The notes below the pieces were generated by a model, which had not been told where the DNA came from, did no database searches, and saw nothing but the letters and a program-made list of their open reading frames with translations. Below are positions 43,695 through 53,209 of a stretch of 60,330 nucleotides of DNA, piece after piece. A program made the position numbers and the translations under genes. The stretch lies in contig JANQJH010000063.1 of the NCBI GenBank assembly GCA_028281705.1, positions 1 to 60,330 on the forward strand, read 5' to 3'. Source of the stretch: Verrucomicrobiales bacterium. Its GTDB lineage: Bacteria; Verrucomicrobiota; Verrucomicrobiia; Verrucomicrobiales; DEV007. Numbering within the stretch: the stretch's first letter is position 1; every line of letters begins with the position of its first letter.

Positions 43695-44812
43695 TCGCTC
43701 AAGAAACGCACAAAAATGTTGGCCCAATCCGCCGCCCCATCCGGCACGATCGTGAGCCGGCCGGCGGCGAACCCTTCAAGATCGACCTCGGGTCCAGGCC
43801 GGCCGTTGATCTTCCAGCGAAACTTGCCCTCGGCGGACTCACCCTCAAAGCGGTTCCAGCGCCCTTCCTTTTCCAACAGGGGCGCGATCTTTTCATCCAC
43901 TTCCAGCAGCGTCCGCTCCCCTAACAAGAGCGAGGGTTTTCCCGAAGCGGCGCTCAGGCGAAGATCGATCACCATTCCCAGAGACTCCGAGAACGTCTCG
44001 TGTGAAATCAAAGGCTTCGCCTCTGCCTCATTCTTCAGGACCCAGTCTCGAACCACCCAGCCACCTTCCTCTTCCGTCTGCCAGCCTGACAAATCGACCC
44101 CGGTGTAGAGGGACTTGTACCCGCGATTGGCAATCGCCACCTGGTCCGGTTCGATCGATGTGTCCGGCAGGACCTTGATGCGGGCATTACGGTAGTGCAC
44201 CACCCCGCCCTCGGATTCGAGACAGAGATAGCCCTTGCGGGGCACGCAATCCTCTCCCCGGGTGACGACCTTGCCGTTCACCGCCAGCGAGATGACGCCA
44301 TCCCGGCACTCCACCCGGTAGTGATTCCATTCCGGGCTCGGCTTGGAACGATGCTCGGTGGGGAAGGCCCGACTGCCCCCGCGCCCGTTGATCGGCGTCA
44401 TGGTAGCGCCATGGATGGGAAAAATGTCTCCGTGCGTCGTGTGGCTCCGGTTGTTCCCATACGCATTCTCCAAGACCTGCACCTCGATCCCGCGATGAAA
44501 GGGCTGCCCCCGCGCCGTGATGTCGTCTGCCCAGACGAAGATGCCGGCATTTCCACGGGGAACCATGTGCCGCCACTCCACCTCGAGGATGAAATTCTGA
44601 TACATCCGCTCCGTCCGGATCTCGCCGATGGGCTTGCCGCTGCAGATCAGCGTGCCGTTCTCATCAAATCGCCAAGTGGAGGGCGCCGTGTTCACCACCA
44701 CCCAGCCATCAAGATTCTTCCCATTGAAGAGCGGCACAAAACCGTCCTCCTGCCCCAGGCTGAGAGAGGGCAGGACGAGAACCACCAGAGCAAGCAGAAG
44801 CGATCGTTTCAT
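43691..44812 (-). CDS. DUF1080 family secreted protein (3-keto-disaccharide hydrolase type)
   Basis: A 373-residue exported protein with signal peptide (MKRSLLLALVVLVLPSLSLG). Residues about 22-210 match DUF1080: GFVPLFNGKNLDGWVV, FILEVEWRHMVPRGNAGIFV, GIEVQVLENA, GEWNHYRVE-like (EWNHYRVECRDG) and ESEGGVVHYRNARI. DUF1080 proteins have a lectin-like fold and some split 3-keto sugars. A second, diverged half (about 225-373, YTGVDLSGWQTEEEGG) looks like a degenerate repeat of the same fold. It is first in an operon and divergent to a Gfo/Idh/MocA gene, which fits oxidation and cleavage of sugars. Confidence 0.9.
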   Translation of the reverse strand: MKRSLLLALVVLVLPSLSLGQEDGFVPLFNGKNLDGWVVVNTAPSTWRFDENGTLICSGKPIGEIRTERMYQNFILEVEWRHMVPRGNAGIFVWADDITARGQPFHRGIEVQVLENAYGNNRSHTTHGDIFPIHGATMTPINGRGGSRAFPTEHRSKPSPEWNHYRVECRDGVISLAVNGKVVTRGEDCVPRKGYLCLESEGGVVHYRNARIKVLPDTSIEPDQVAIANRGYKSLYTGVDLSGWQTEEEGGWVVRDWVLKNEAEAKPLISHETFSESLGMVIDLRLSAASGKPSLLLGERTLLEVDEKIAPLLEKEGRWNRFEGESAEGKFRWKINGRPGPEVDLEGFAAGRLTIVPDGAADWANIFVRFLSE

Positions 44813-44849
44813 GATCTCACTTCAGCCGATTCCCGGCCCATTGGCAACC

Positions 44850-44863
44850 CCGGCCAAAGCCGG
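44850..44863. repeat. Short GC-rich hairpin in divergent promoter region
   Basis: CCGGC-CAAA-GCCGG forms a perfect 5-bp stem with a 4-base loop, followed by GGAATCCCAGG. It resembles the widespread class of REP-like hairpins with the phrase AAAGC[CG]GGAATCC. It sits in the 139-bp gap between the divergent DUF1080 and Gfo/Idh genes. Confidence 0.45.
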
Positions 44864-44951
44864 AATCCCAGGCCGAGGCCGGTTGAGCCGGGCACTCAGC
44901 AGCCGAGAAAAAGATTGCGTTCCCGGGGTGATCGATAGATTCTCGCCGCCT

Positions 44952-46109
44952 ATGAGTAGAAAAGTGAGAATGGGAATGATCGGCGGTGGCCAGGGAGCCT
45001 TCATCGGTGGCGTCCATCGGATCGCTGCGGCCATCGACCAAAAGATTGATCTCGTTTGCGGCGCTTTCAGCTCGACACCGGAAAAATCCAAGGCCTCCGG
45101 AAAAGAATTGCTGGTTCCCGACGAGCGCTGCTATGGGTCCTATGAGGAAATGATCCAGACGGAGGCCGGTCTCCCGGCGGATCAGAAGATGGATTTCGTC
45201 TCCATCGTGACCCCCAACCACGTGCACTTTCCCCCGGCGAAACTGGCTTTGGAATCGGGATTCCACGTCCTCTCGGACAAGCCCGCGACCTTCGATCTCC
45301 AGCAGGCGAAGGATCTCAAGCCCATCATCGAGTCTAGCGGCCGCCTCTACGGCCTGACGCACAACTACACCGGCTACCCCATGGTCAAGCAGGCCCGGGA
45401 CTTCATCAAGGCCGGTGAATTTGGCGAGATTCGCAAGATCATCGTCGAGTATCCCCAGGGTTGGTTGGCCACGCGGCTGGAGGAGACCGGCGCCAAGCAA
45501 GCGGAGTGGCGGACCGATCCCAAACGCTCCGGTGCCGCCGGCTGCATGGGCGACATCGGCACCCACGCGGAGAATCTCGCCGAGTACATCACCGGCCTGA
45601 AGATCAAAGAACTCCTCGCCGATCTCACGGCCTTCGTCCCCGGCCGACAGTTGGACGACGATGGGAATGTGCTCCTCCGCTTCGAGAACGGCGCCAAGGG
45701 CGTGCTCCACGCCTCACAGATCTCCGTCGGAACGGAGAACAATCTCAATATCCGCGTCTACGGTGAAAAGGGCGGCCTGGAGTGGCACCAAGTCGAACCC
45801 AACACCCTCCTGGTGCACCGCATAGACAAGCCCACCGAGATCTGGCGCACGGGCAACGGTTACGTGGGAGAAAACGCCGCCTACGCCAGCCGCACGCCCT
45901 TTGGCCATCCCGAGGGTTATCTCGAGGCTTTCGCCAACATCTACAAGAACTTTGCCGATCACATCCTCGCCCTTGAAGCCGGCGAGACGGCCGATGATAA
46001 GGTCACCGATTATCCCAAGATCGACGACGGCATCCGCGGCATGGCTTTCATCGACGCCGTGGTGGAATCCTCCGCCAAGGGCGCCGCCTGGACCCCTCTC
46101 GGGCTCTGA
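44952..46109 (+). CDS. Gfo/Idh/MocA family oxidoreductase
   Basis: Cytosolic NAD(P)-dependent sugar dehydrogenase of 385 residues, without signal peptide. The ATG at 44952 starts MSRKVRMGMIGGGQGAFIGG, giving the Rossmann motif; the upstream in-frame extension lies in non-coding DNA. The catalytic-lysine motif reads DKP (LSDKPATF) instead of EKP, and a DIGTHAENL stretch provides the substrate His. It is followed by the TIM-barrel isomerase gene (84 bp), a pairing typical of inositol or 3-keto-sugar pathways. Its divergent neighbour DUF1080 fits the latter. Confidence 0.93.
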   Translation: MSRKVRMGMIGGGQGAFIGGVHRIAAAIDQKIDLVCGAFSSTPEKSKASGKELLVPDERCYGSYEEMIQTEAGLPADQKMDFVSIVTPNHVHFPPAKLALESGFHVLSDKPATFDLQQAKDLKPIIESSGRLYGLTHNYTGYPMVKQARDFIKAGEFGEIRKIIVEYPQGWLATRLEETGAKQAEWRTDPKRSGAAGCMGDIGTHAENLAEYITGLKIKELLADLTAFVPGRQLDDDGNVLLRFENGAKGVLHASQISVGTENNLNIRVYGEKGGLEWHQVEPNTLLVHRIDKPTEIWRTGNGYVGENAAYASRTPFGHPEGYLEAFANIYKNFADHILALEAGETADDKVTDYPKIDDGIRGMAFIDAVVESSAKGAAWTPLGL

Positions 46110-46193
46110 TCACAAAAACGCCAAAAGAGAACACGCACGCGAACGAACAAACCAAGAAAAGACAAGACAAGCCCCACCCACCACCAAGTTACC

Positions 46194-47189
46194 ATGGCTA
46201 GACCCGTTACCCTCTTCACCGGCCAGTGGGCCGATCTCCCACTCGAAACCATGCTCGAGAAAGCCAAGTCCTTTGGCTACGACGGCGTGGAACTCGCCTG
46301 CTGGGGCGATCACTTCGAAGTCGATAAGGCGGACGCGGCGTATTGTCAGGCCAAACGCGAATTGCTCGATAAGCATGGGCTGAAGTACTACTCCATTTCC
46401 TCCCATCTTGTGGGACAGGCGGTGTGCGACAACATCGACGAGCGGCACAAAGCCATTCTGCCAGACTACATTTACGGCGACGGCGAACCCGAAGGTGTGC
46501 GCCAGCGTGCCGCCGAGGAATTGATCAAGACGGCCAAGGCGGCCAAGGAGTTCGGGGTCAAGGTCATCAACGGTTTCACCGGAAGCTCCATCTGGCACCT
46601 CATCTATTCCTTCCCTCCCGTCATGCCCGGCCAGATCGATGCCGGATTCAAGGATTTCGCCAAGCGCTGGACGCCCATCCTCGATGCCTTTCAGGAGAAC
46701 GGTATCAAGTTCGGACTCGAAGTGCATCCCACGGAAATCGCCTTCGACATCGCCTCCGCCGAGCGCGCCATCGAGGCCCTCGACGGACATCCCGCATTCG
46801 GCTTCAACTACGACCCGAGCCACTTCGGTTACCAGGGCGTCGATTACGTGGAGTTCATCTATCGCTTTGCCGATCGCATCAACCACGTGCACATGAAAGA
46901 CGTCGCTTGGTCGGACACGCCCACGGACGCCGGTGTCTTCGGCGGCCATGTCGACTTCCATGACCGCCGCCGTTTCTGGGACTTCAAGTCCGTCGGCCGC
47001 GGCGATATCGACTTCGAGAAGATCATCCGCGCACTCAACGACATCCAGTACATCGGCCCCCTCTCCGTCGAGTGGGAAGACGGTGGCATGGATCGCGAGC
47101 ACGGGGCGGCGGAATCCTGCGCCTTCGTCAAGAACCTCGACTTCCCCGCATCGAACATCGTCTTCGATGCGCAGTTTGCCGAGAGTTAG
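46194..47189 (+). CDS. Sugar phosphate isomerase/epimerase (TIM barrel)
   Basis: A 331-residue cytosolic protein of the xylose isomerase-like TIM-barrel superfamily. Metal ligands are in [28 protein letters not shown] and SVEWEDGG. The insert [27 protein letters not shown] is characteristic of the group found next to Gfo/Idh dehydrogenases in PVC and Bacteroidetes genomes. It probably acts on the product of the upstream dehydrogenase. Confidence 0.93.
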   Translation: MARPVTLFTGQWADLPLETMLEKAKSFGYDGVELACWGDHFEVDKADAAYCQAKRELLDKHGLKYYSISSHLVGQAVCDNIDERHKAILPDYIYGDGEPEGVRQRAAEELIKTAKAAKEFGVKVINGFTGSSIWHLIYSFPPVMPGQIDAGFKDFAKRWTPILDAFQENGIKFGLEVHPTEIAFDIASAERAIEALDGHPAFGFNYDPSHFGYQGVDYVEFIYRFADRINHVHMKDVAWSDTPTDAGVFGGHVDFHDRRRFWDFKSVGRGDIDFEKIIRALNDIQYIGPLSVEWEDGGMDREHGAAESCAFVKNLDFPASNIVFDAQFAES

Positions 47190-47230
47190 TTAGCACCACA
47201 ACCCTACGGCTCTCATCCCGGAAATAACGA

Positions 47231-47246
47231 AGGGACTTCAGTCCCT
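47231..47246. repeat. Solitary 16-bp palindrome of the REP family
   Basis: AGGGACTTCAGTCCCT, an exact match to the inner palindrome of the elements at 40.4, 50.8 and 55.3 kb, stands alone in the gap after the isomerase gene. The flanking GTGG/CCAC arms are absent. Confidence 0.8.
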
Positions 47247-47363
47247 CGGCTATTTGGAGGACAGTTACGAATGCAAGGGTAGCGGAGCGCGTGCGCGCTC
47301 CTTCAAGGAAGCGTCACCGCTTCCCCTACGAGGTTCGTCCCTTGGCGACCGTGCTCACGCCGA

Positions 47364-48740
47364 TCATTTCTGCAAATGCCAGTCGTGTCCCTCGGACATC
47401 ACACTCGCATTGATGGCGGCCAGCGACTTCTTCATACGCTGAAACAATTCGGGGTGATCAGCGGCGACATTCTCCACCTGACCGGGATCGACCTTTAAAT
47501 TGTAGAGCCGGAAGTTCTGGTAGCCGCCCTGCTTGATCTTCGGAATCCAGGCTTCCTGGAACATGTTGCTCGTCGATAGCTCGTAATCGGGATCCGCCAC
47601 GAGTGAGAAATCCCCGTCGCGGAGAGCCACGATGGGCCGTGACTTTTGCAAATGCCAGTATAACGGTTGATGACGCTTGAATGGCCGCTCGCTGTTGCCT
47701 GTGAGGATCGATGACAAATCCGCACCATCCAAATGGACATCCACGGGCGGTTCGAGATCGAGTAGTCCGCAAACCGTGGGAAGCACGTCCACCAGTCCGG
47801 CCGGTTGACTGGCTTCGATCCCGGAAGTGATCTTACCGGGCCAACAAAAGATGCCGGGCACGCGGATACCACCATCCCAGTTCATGCCCTTGGCCCCACG
47901 CAAATCACCCACCCTGTCCTTGCGGTAGCTGCCGTTGTCCGAGGCATAAATGATGAGCGTGTCCTTCGGGTCATCGACCTCGGCCAACTTCTTCACCAGG
48001 CGCGCGATCGCCCGATCCGTGTTGTCGATCGTCCCGGAGTAGATGGCCGCCCGATCGTCTAGCTTGCCGTAGTGCTCCACGATGCCATCCGGGCTGGCAA
48101 TGGGAGCGTGGGGCTCGTGGAACCACACGTTCAAAAAGAATGGCTTCTCCGGGGCGCGCTCTTCATCGAGCCAGGCAATGGCCTCATCAACCACGATCTG
48201 ACAGGCGTATCCCTCAAGCCGACCTACCGGTTTTCCGTTTCGAATAAAGTTGTTAGGATTGCGATGACTCGGCCTCGCGTTGTTCCAGGTGGCGAACCAG
48301 AAGTCAAACCCGTGTTGATCCGGCGTTGGCTTGTTTCGTTTCTCCGTCGGAAGGCCAAGATGCCACTTGCCAACGTGCGCCGTAGCGTAACCGGCCTCGC
48401 GCAATATCTCGGCCAGTGTGACTTCCCGCTCCAATAAGTGGGAGTTCTGAACGGCATCGCTAATCCAACTATAAACTCCGGTACGAATGTGATGCCGGCC
48501 AGTGAGCAAGGTCGCTCGTGAGGGGGAGCACACTGCGCAACCTGAGTAGAAGTCGGTGAAGCGCACTCCCTTGGCGGCCAGCGAATCAATCGCCGGTGTT
48601 TTCACCGGACCGCCGTAACAGCCGACGTCCCGATACCCCAGATCGTCGGCCAAGAGGACGACCACGTTGGGCGCCGACGGCTCGGCAAGGCTTGAAGTGG
48701 CAACCAGGGCGAAAAGTAGCGCAAATGTCGTGGTCCTCAT
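47364..48740 (-). CDS. Secreted sulfatase (arylsulfatase type, Cys active site)
   Basis: A 458-residue sulfate ester hydrolase. The ATG at 48740 starts MRTTTFALLFALVATSSLAEPSA, a signal peptide. The active site is C-S-P-S-R (AVCSPSRATLLTGR), the metal site includes NVVVLLADDLGYRDVG and YASDNGSYR, and VGKWHLG is present. It is nearest to N-acetylgalactosamine/arylsulfatase-type enzymes in layout. No gene follows closely in the same direction. Neighbouring 3-keto-sugar-like genes suggest a role in sulfated glycan catabolism. Confidence 0.95.
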   Translation of the reverse strand: MRTTTFALLFALVATSSLAEPSAPNVVVLLADDLGYRDVGCYGGPVKTPAIDSLAAKGVRFTDFYSGCAVCSPSRATLLTGRHHIRTGVYSWISDAVQNSHLLEREVTLAEILREAGYATAHVGKWHLGLPTEKRNKPTPDQHGFDFWFATWNNARPSHRNPNNFIRNGKPVGRLEGYACQIVVDEAIAWLDEERAPEKPFFLNVWFHEPHAPIASPDGIVEHYGKLDDRAAIYSGTIDNTDRAIARLVKKLAEVDDPKDTLIIYASDNGSYRKDRVGDLRGAKGMNWDGGIRVPGIFCWPGKITSGIEASQPAGLVDVLPTVCGLLDLEPPVDVHLDGADLSSILTGNSERPFKRHQPLYWHLQKSRPIVALRDGDFSLVADPDYELSTSNMFQEAWIPKIKQGGYQNFRLYNLKVDPGQVENVAADHPELFQRMKKSLAAINASVMSEGHDWHLQK

Positions 48741-48889
48741 GATTGGTGACAGATGATGGCTACAAAACGAAGCCCGGGTCAAGGAACGAACTTCCCGTGG
48801 ATCATAACGGCTCTGCAACCACTAACATGCACTCACTATCCCTCCCGGATCCGCCTTCTGGGCGAACTTTCCCAATCGTGCCGTGATGA

Positions 48890-49489
48890 CTAGCGTTTCT
48901 TCCTCGCTTCGGCATCAATCGAACTGGCCCACTCTTTCAGATCCAATCGATAGCTTGTTTCACCGGGAAAGAGCACGTGCAAGCGCTGTTTCTCTTTACC
49001 CAAATGGTTGATGCACTTCAAACTGTACTTGCCCGCCTTCTTCGACTTGATGCGGTAACTTGTCAGCTTCAAGGCATTGGCAACCCACTTGGCCGTGATC
49101 ATGACGGGCGTCTCGGCACGCTTCGCCGGTTGCTTTTCCAGAGGTTTGTTAGCGAACGTCGTGAAGCTCATTTCGAAGGCCGGCACGACGGCAGGTGACT
49201 TGGGTTCGAAATCGAACTCGATTGTCTTCTCAATCAAACTTTTTGCCCTCTTCTTCAAGGATTCTCTCTGCTCCTTGGAGTAGGACTGAAACGTGGCATT
49301 CCCGAGATAGGGCGCGTGTAGGGCATCGTCCTCGAAACATCGAGGATCAATTTCGATCAAAACCGTCACTTTGCCGTCCGCTCCAAAGGTCGATCGCACG
49401 GGAATATCGGGAACGGGGTGCGCGAGACAGGTGCCCCACAGGGCCGCCGTGAGCAGGCCGAGAGACATCCACTGGGTTATTTTCATCAT
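48890..49489 (-). CDS. Secreted protein of unknown function
   Basis: A 199-residue exported protein (MMKITQWMSLGLLTAALWGTCLA signal peptide). The mature N-terminus HPVPDIPVRSTFGADGKVTVLIEIDPRCFEDD and the C-terminal beta pattern recall uncharacterised Verrucomicrobial proteins. No domain name is given. Charged, Lys-rich middle (KKRAKSLIEK). It is divergent from the small secreted gene at 49617, with the intervening 127 bp available for both promoters. Confidence 0.75.
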   Translation of the reverse strand: MMKITQWMSLGLLTAALWGTCLAHPVPDIPVRSTFGADGKVTVLIEIDPRCFEDDALHAPYLGNATFQSYSKEQRESLKKRAKSLIEKTIEFDFEPKSPAVVPAFEMSFTTFANKPLEKQPAKRAETPVMITAKWVANALKLTSYRIKSKKAGKYSLKCINHLGKEKQRLHVLFPGETSYRLDLKEWASSIDAEARKKR

Positions 49490-49616
49490 CGTCGAGGCTG
49501 GCATCCGAAATAGGACCGATAATGATTGAATTGTCTGTTGGCTTCAAGGACAATCGTACGCTCAGAGGGAGTCCTGGGCGCAGGCCGAGGCCCCATTCAC
49601 TTCAACATCGTTCACC

Positions 49617-49952
49617 ATGAAAATCATCATCACTACTGTTCTAGCACTAGCCTTCGCCACTGCTTCCTACGCCGGCTGTGGAAAGAAAGCCGCCAGCATC
49701 GGTAAGGTCGAAAAGTTTGATGCGGAATCGAAATCCCTGGTTCTGAAGATCACGGATTCGAGCGACGCCAAAGAACTCAAGGCCAAGTCGGCCAAGCTCA
49801 CGCTGACACCCGACACCAAAATCCTTCCCGAAGGCGACATCAAGTCTCTCGTCGGCAAGCGCGTGTCTGTCGTTAGCGAACACGGCAAAGTCGATTACGT
49901 CATCGCTCTGAGCCCGAAGAAAGCAAAGAAGAATGAGAAGGCCGCACTGTGA
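49617..49952 (+). CDS. Small secreted protein
   Basis: A 111-residue protein with signal peptide (MKIIITTVLALAFATASYAG). The mature part is a predicted small beta-barrel with OB-like alternation (IGKVEKFDAESKSLVLKI to DVVSEHGKVDYVIAL-type strands) and a Lys-rich tail. No family recognised. A clear rho-independent terminator follows 47 bp after the stop, so it is probably monocistronic. Confidence 0.78.
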   Translation: MKIIITTVLALAFATASYAGCGKKAASIGKVEKFDAESKSLVLKITDSSDAKELKAKSAKLTLTPDTKILPEGDIKSLVGKRVSVVSEHGKVDYVIALSPKKAKKNEKAAL

Positions 49953-49998
49953 GTAAGTAGGCAGGCATTCTCTTCGATTACCGAAATATTCCATTGAG

Positions 49999-50031
49999 AA
50001 AGCCGCTGGGGTTTGATCCCGGCGGCTTTTT
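49999..50031 (+). terminator. Rho-independent terminator
   Basis: AAAGCCGC (49999-50006) pairs with GCGGCTTT, extended by GGG/CCC after one mismatch, and is followed by a T-run ending at 50031. It follows the small secreted gene at 49617-49952. Confidence 0.85.
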
Positions 50032-50089
50032 CTATGGGATCACTGAATAGGAATTGCACGGCATTCCCAACGGCCGAACCTTCGTCCCC

Positions 50090-50773
50090 ATGTTGGAAGA
50101 ACTCGCGCCAAACATCCATCTACAACGCCATCCCCTGGGACTGCTTGGCTGTCAGATGGGCAGGGTCGTCACCGTGATCCGGCTTGAATCTGGATCCAGC
50201 GTGGTTCACTCAACGACAGCATTCCACCCTCACCATGTCGCCGAGATCCGAAAGGTGGGCCAACCGGGTTGGCTCGTCGAAGCAACGAATTTCCACGATA
50301 CCTTGGCAGCTCCCGGGCGCACCGCCTTTCCCGATCTTCCCTACCTGACTCCACCCGGATTTCCCAGTGGTGATAAGTTAGCCACCACACGGCTCTCTCC
50401 GGCACCCGCCGAATGGGATGGCGAACTCGACGTGATCGCTGTCGGTGGGATGCCAAAGATCCGCGAGCACGTCTTCTTCCATCGGCCATCGAAGACGCTG
50501 ATCGTGGCCGATCTCTTCTTCAATCTGCCGCCAGATGCCGGCCGCTGGACACACGGCGTCATGCGCACCGCCGCCGGCATTCGTGAATACCCGGGGATGA
50601 GCCGGCTGCTCCGATTCTGTATCAAGGATCGAGAAGCCTTCTCCGAATCCATGCGCGAAATCGCAGCGCTCGAGTTCGAGAGGATCGTCGTCGCTCACGG
50701 AGATCCCATTCTGAAGAACGCCAAGGCGAAATTCATGGCCCTCCTGGATCGGCACGGATTCGACGTGACGTGA
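50090..50773 (+). CDS. DUF4336 family protein
   Basis: A 227-residue protein matching DUF4336, a group with a metallo-beta-lactamase-related fold. Landmarks: MGRVVTVIRLESGSSVVHSTT, GWLVEATNFHDTLAAP, VFFHRPSKTLIVADLFFNL, and a late IVVAHGDPI. It has no signal peptide. The ATG at 50090 is chosen because a TTG 12 codons upstream would add an unlikely leader. The function of the family is not established. Confidence 0.85.
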   Translation: MLEELAPNIHLQRHPLGLLGCQMGRVVTVIRLESGSSVVHSTTAFHPHHVAEIRKVGQPGWLVEATNFHDTLAAPGRTAFPDLPYLTPPGFPSGDKLATTRLSPAPAEWDGELDVIAVGGMPKIREHVFFHRPSKTLIVADLFFNLPPDAGRWTHGVMRTAAGIREYPGMSRLLRFCIKDREAFSESMREIAALEFERIVVAHGDPILKNAKAKFMALLDRHGFDVT

Positions 50774-50791
50774 GAAGCGGGCCGCCATAAG

Positions 50792-50858
50792 AAAGCGGCA
50801 GGGACTTCAGTCCCTGATCTCGCTTGTTGGATATTGGGACTAAAGTCCCTCCCACTTT
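50792..50858. repeat. Complete REP/BIME-like nested palindrome
   Basis: Left half AAAGCGGCAGGGACTTCAG to TCCCT, 25-bp spacer, right half GGGACTAAAGTCCC to TCCCACTTT. One base in the left stem and a few in the spacer differ from the 40.4-kb copy. It lies between the DUF4336 gene and the convergent glycoside hydrolase gene. Confidence 0.85.
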
Positions 50859-50932
50859 CCTGGCAAACACACTCGTGAACACGCCAAGATAAGAATGTGG
50901 CTGGCTCACCGTCCGATCGTAATGCTTACCTG

Positions 50933-53125
50933 CTAGGGATGCTCCGTGCCGGATAACTTCCGGCGCGAGGCGTGACTTTGAAAGGTCTCCAGCCAGGAAG
51001 CCGTGATCGCCGCCGCCATCGACTTGGGTTCCTGGCCCCGCAGTTCCTCGGGAGTCTGCCCCCAGTAGAAGCTGATCCATCCGTCCGCATGCTCGGCTGA
51101 TTGATCGACGAACCGGATCAATTCCTCCTGGCCGCATTTCAGGGGAAACATCTCCTCGATGACCAGCGGCTTGCCAACCTCGTAGGCCTTCAAGGCTTCG
51201 AGCGCCTTTTCCACTTCCCCTTTCTCGGGATAAAAATGCACCGCGACGAAATCGAGATGTCGTCCGACTCGCGGACCGTGGAAGAGGGGCTTGCCGCCGC
51301 CAAAGGTGAACACCCAGGGAATGACACCCACGGTGATGAGATGCTCTTGGTCGTGCTTGCGAATGGCTCCGACCATCCGCTCAACCCACGATTCCGCGAC
51401 CTCCTCGCGAGTGCGTCCCCGCAAGTCGAGGGAGATCCGCTGAACAAAGTACTTGCCGCCGAACTCCCCCGCGAGCCACTCGTCAGCCGGCTCTTTGCCG
51501 GGAAGGATCGGCTCATTCATCAAGTCGTAGCAAAAGATGGCAGGACTGCCCGCACAGGCCTTGGCCACGGCTTCCCAGAAGACGGCCTGGGCAGCCCACC
51601 GTTCCTCTTCACCGAGCCCGTCATACCAGGGGGGAATGTTCTGCTTGTGATAGCAGGCAAGACCGGTGACGTCGAGATAGAGCCTGGTTTCTTCCGCCAG
51701 CTTCACCAGATTGGTTAGGCGAGCCAACGCCGCTGCGTTCGGTTTCTCGGGAGCGTCCATGAACTTCCCGAATTGCAGATGGATGCGCACACAGTTCGCC
51801 CCCAGTTCCCGGATCTCGTGAAAATCCTCCACCACCGTTTCCCAGTTGTCTTCCCAGTACTCGTCGAGAAGCCGCCCGGGACCGTCGTGATCATAGTTGA
51901 CCCCCCACACTGCGAAGGGCGCGTTGGAGGCCCCGCGGACAAAGCCTTTTCCGTCGGCACTCACGCGAATCGGTTCCAAAGCGGGCTGACGCGGGATCTT
52001 CGCCTCTCGCAGGATATCCAAGTAGAGTGTCCCGTAATCCTCGTAACGCTCCCCTTCGGTGTAGTAGGCACCGGTGTCAGAGTCGTCTTTCACCGCCACG
52101 CCCGCGCCGCCCCCGGTGGCTTCGATCTGCGTGTCCTCGTACCATTCATTGAAGGACGTGATCATGATCGTCCGAGCCGCCTTCTCATCGGCTAGCGGAA
52201 TCGCTACCTCATTGATCATGCTGCGAAAAATGTCGCCTTCCTTGGAGCCCTCCCTGTCCGTGAAGTAGCGCGCGCGCCCGGCATGGCCGTCGCGCACCGC
52301 CCGGTCATTGTATCCCGGTGCAATGCCGGGAATGAACGCCGTCCCCACTCCATTGGCCAGCTTCTTGGCGTTTTCATAGTTCCGGCGCAGTCGATCCACC
52401 CCGGCCTGAGTAGCGCCCTCTTTCTGCATGGACTGGCCATAAACGTCGTAGGCCGTGACCGCATCCCACAAGCGGGCGTCTTCTTCGCGATATCGCCCGC
52501 CAAAGACATCGTCGCCCACGAGATAGAGACGAGGAAATTTCTCCCGCAGCTGCGCCAGCGCCTCCTGACCTCGATCCCGAAAATAGACACGTGTCAGATA
52601 GATGAAGACGACCGGTTTGCCATCGATCTTGAGGTAGGCCGGATGTTCAAAATACCGTTCCGCCATGTAGGCGAAATCGTCCAGCAACTTGTCGTAGTTA
52701 GGCTCTCGCATCGATCCCAGTCGGCCCGTCGATTCGTAGAGAAGGGCATACTTGAGCTGGCCGGCGTCGGCATGGGTGAGGATGGCCTCGCCAAAGGCGC
52801 GGTCTTCCCTCCGATTCGGCCCCCACCAGCTCACCGCCCAAAAATCGATTCCCGCCCGTCGACTCTGGGCGATGTGATCGCCAATCACCTTCGGATCGCG
52901 ACTTCCATAGACTCCCAACCGGGGAAGCTGCTGGGGCTGCAAGCGCCCTCGCAAGGCCTTGGACATCCATCCGGTCTCCCCTGCCCCGGCTGCTTCATAC
53001 CAAGGATAGTAGTAGGCGCCGATCGAGAGGGACGGCACGGCCCCAGCCTCTTCTTCCCCAGAGAGCGAGAAGGTGCCGACAGGCACCAGAATGAGCAGGA
53101 TTAGGGCAATACGATGGAGCATCAT
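50933..53125 (-). CDS. Secreted fusion of GH99-like and GH5-like glycoside hydrolase domains
   Basis: A 730-residue exported protein (signal peptide MMLHRIALILLILVPVGTF). Residues about 30-375 match the GH99/GH71-like (endo-mannosidase, WbsX-type) fold: SIGAYYYPWYEAAG, FWAVSWWGPNRRED, FIPGIAPGYNDR, and SFNEWYEDTQIEATGG. Residues about 380-715 match the GH5-like cellulase fold, with the acid/base in Y-D-L-M-N-E-P near residue 537 and the nucleophile in V-I-E-E-M-F-P near residue 657. Two catalytic domains in one chain suggest cleavage of a mannan-type or other branched polysaccharide. Its upstream neighbour, 84 bp away on the same strand, is the iduronate-sulfatase-like gene. Confidence 0.9.
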   Translation of the reverse strand: MMLHRIALILLILVPVGTFSLSGEEEAGAVPSLSIGAYYYPWYEAAGAGETGWMSKALRGRLQPQQLPRLGVYGSRDPKVIGDHIAQSRRAGIDFWAVSWWGPNRREDRAFGEAILTHADAGQLKYALLYESTGRLGSMREPNYDKLLDDFAYMAERYFEHPAYLKIDGKPVVFIYLTRVYFRDRGQEALAQLREKFPRLYLVGDDVFGGRYREEDARLWDAVTAYDVYGQSMQKEGATQAGVDRLRRNYENAKKLANGVGTAFIPGIAPGYNDRAVRDGHAGRARYFTDREGSKEGDIFRSMINEVAIPLADEKAARTIMITSFNEWYEDTQIEATGGGAGVAVKDDSDTGAYYTEGERYEDYGTLYLDILREAKIPRQPALEPIRVSADGKGFVRGASNAPFAVWGVNYDHDGPGRLLDEYWEDNWETVVEDFHEIRELGANCVRIHLQFGKFMDAPEKPNAAALARLTNLVKLAEETRLYLDVTGLACYHKQNIPPWYDGLGEEERWAAQAVFWEAVAKACAGSPAIFCYDLMNEPILPGKEPADEWLAGEFGGKYFVQRISLDLRGRTREEVAESWVERMVGAIRKHDQEHLITVGVIPWVFTFGGGKPLFHGPRVGRHLDFVAVHFYPEKGEVEKALEALKAYEVGKPLVIEEMFPLKCGQEELIRFVDQSAEHADGWISFYWGQTPEELRGQEPKSMAAAITASWLETFQSHASRRKLSGTEHP

Positions 53126-53209
53126 GGACTCCTACTCTCGTTCGCCGCCCCCCGGGGCCGCAAGGACAATCAAGCGAACGGGACCGTGCAGAGCGATCCC
53201 CTACCCTAT

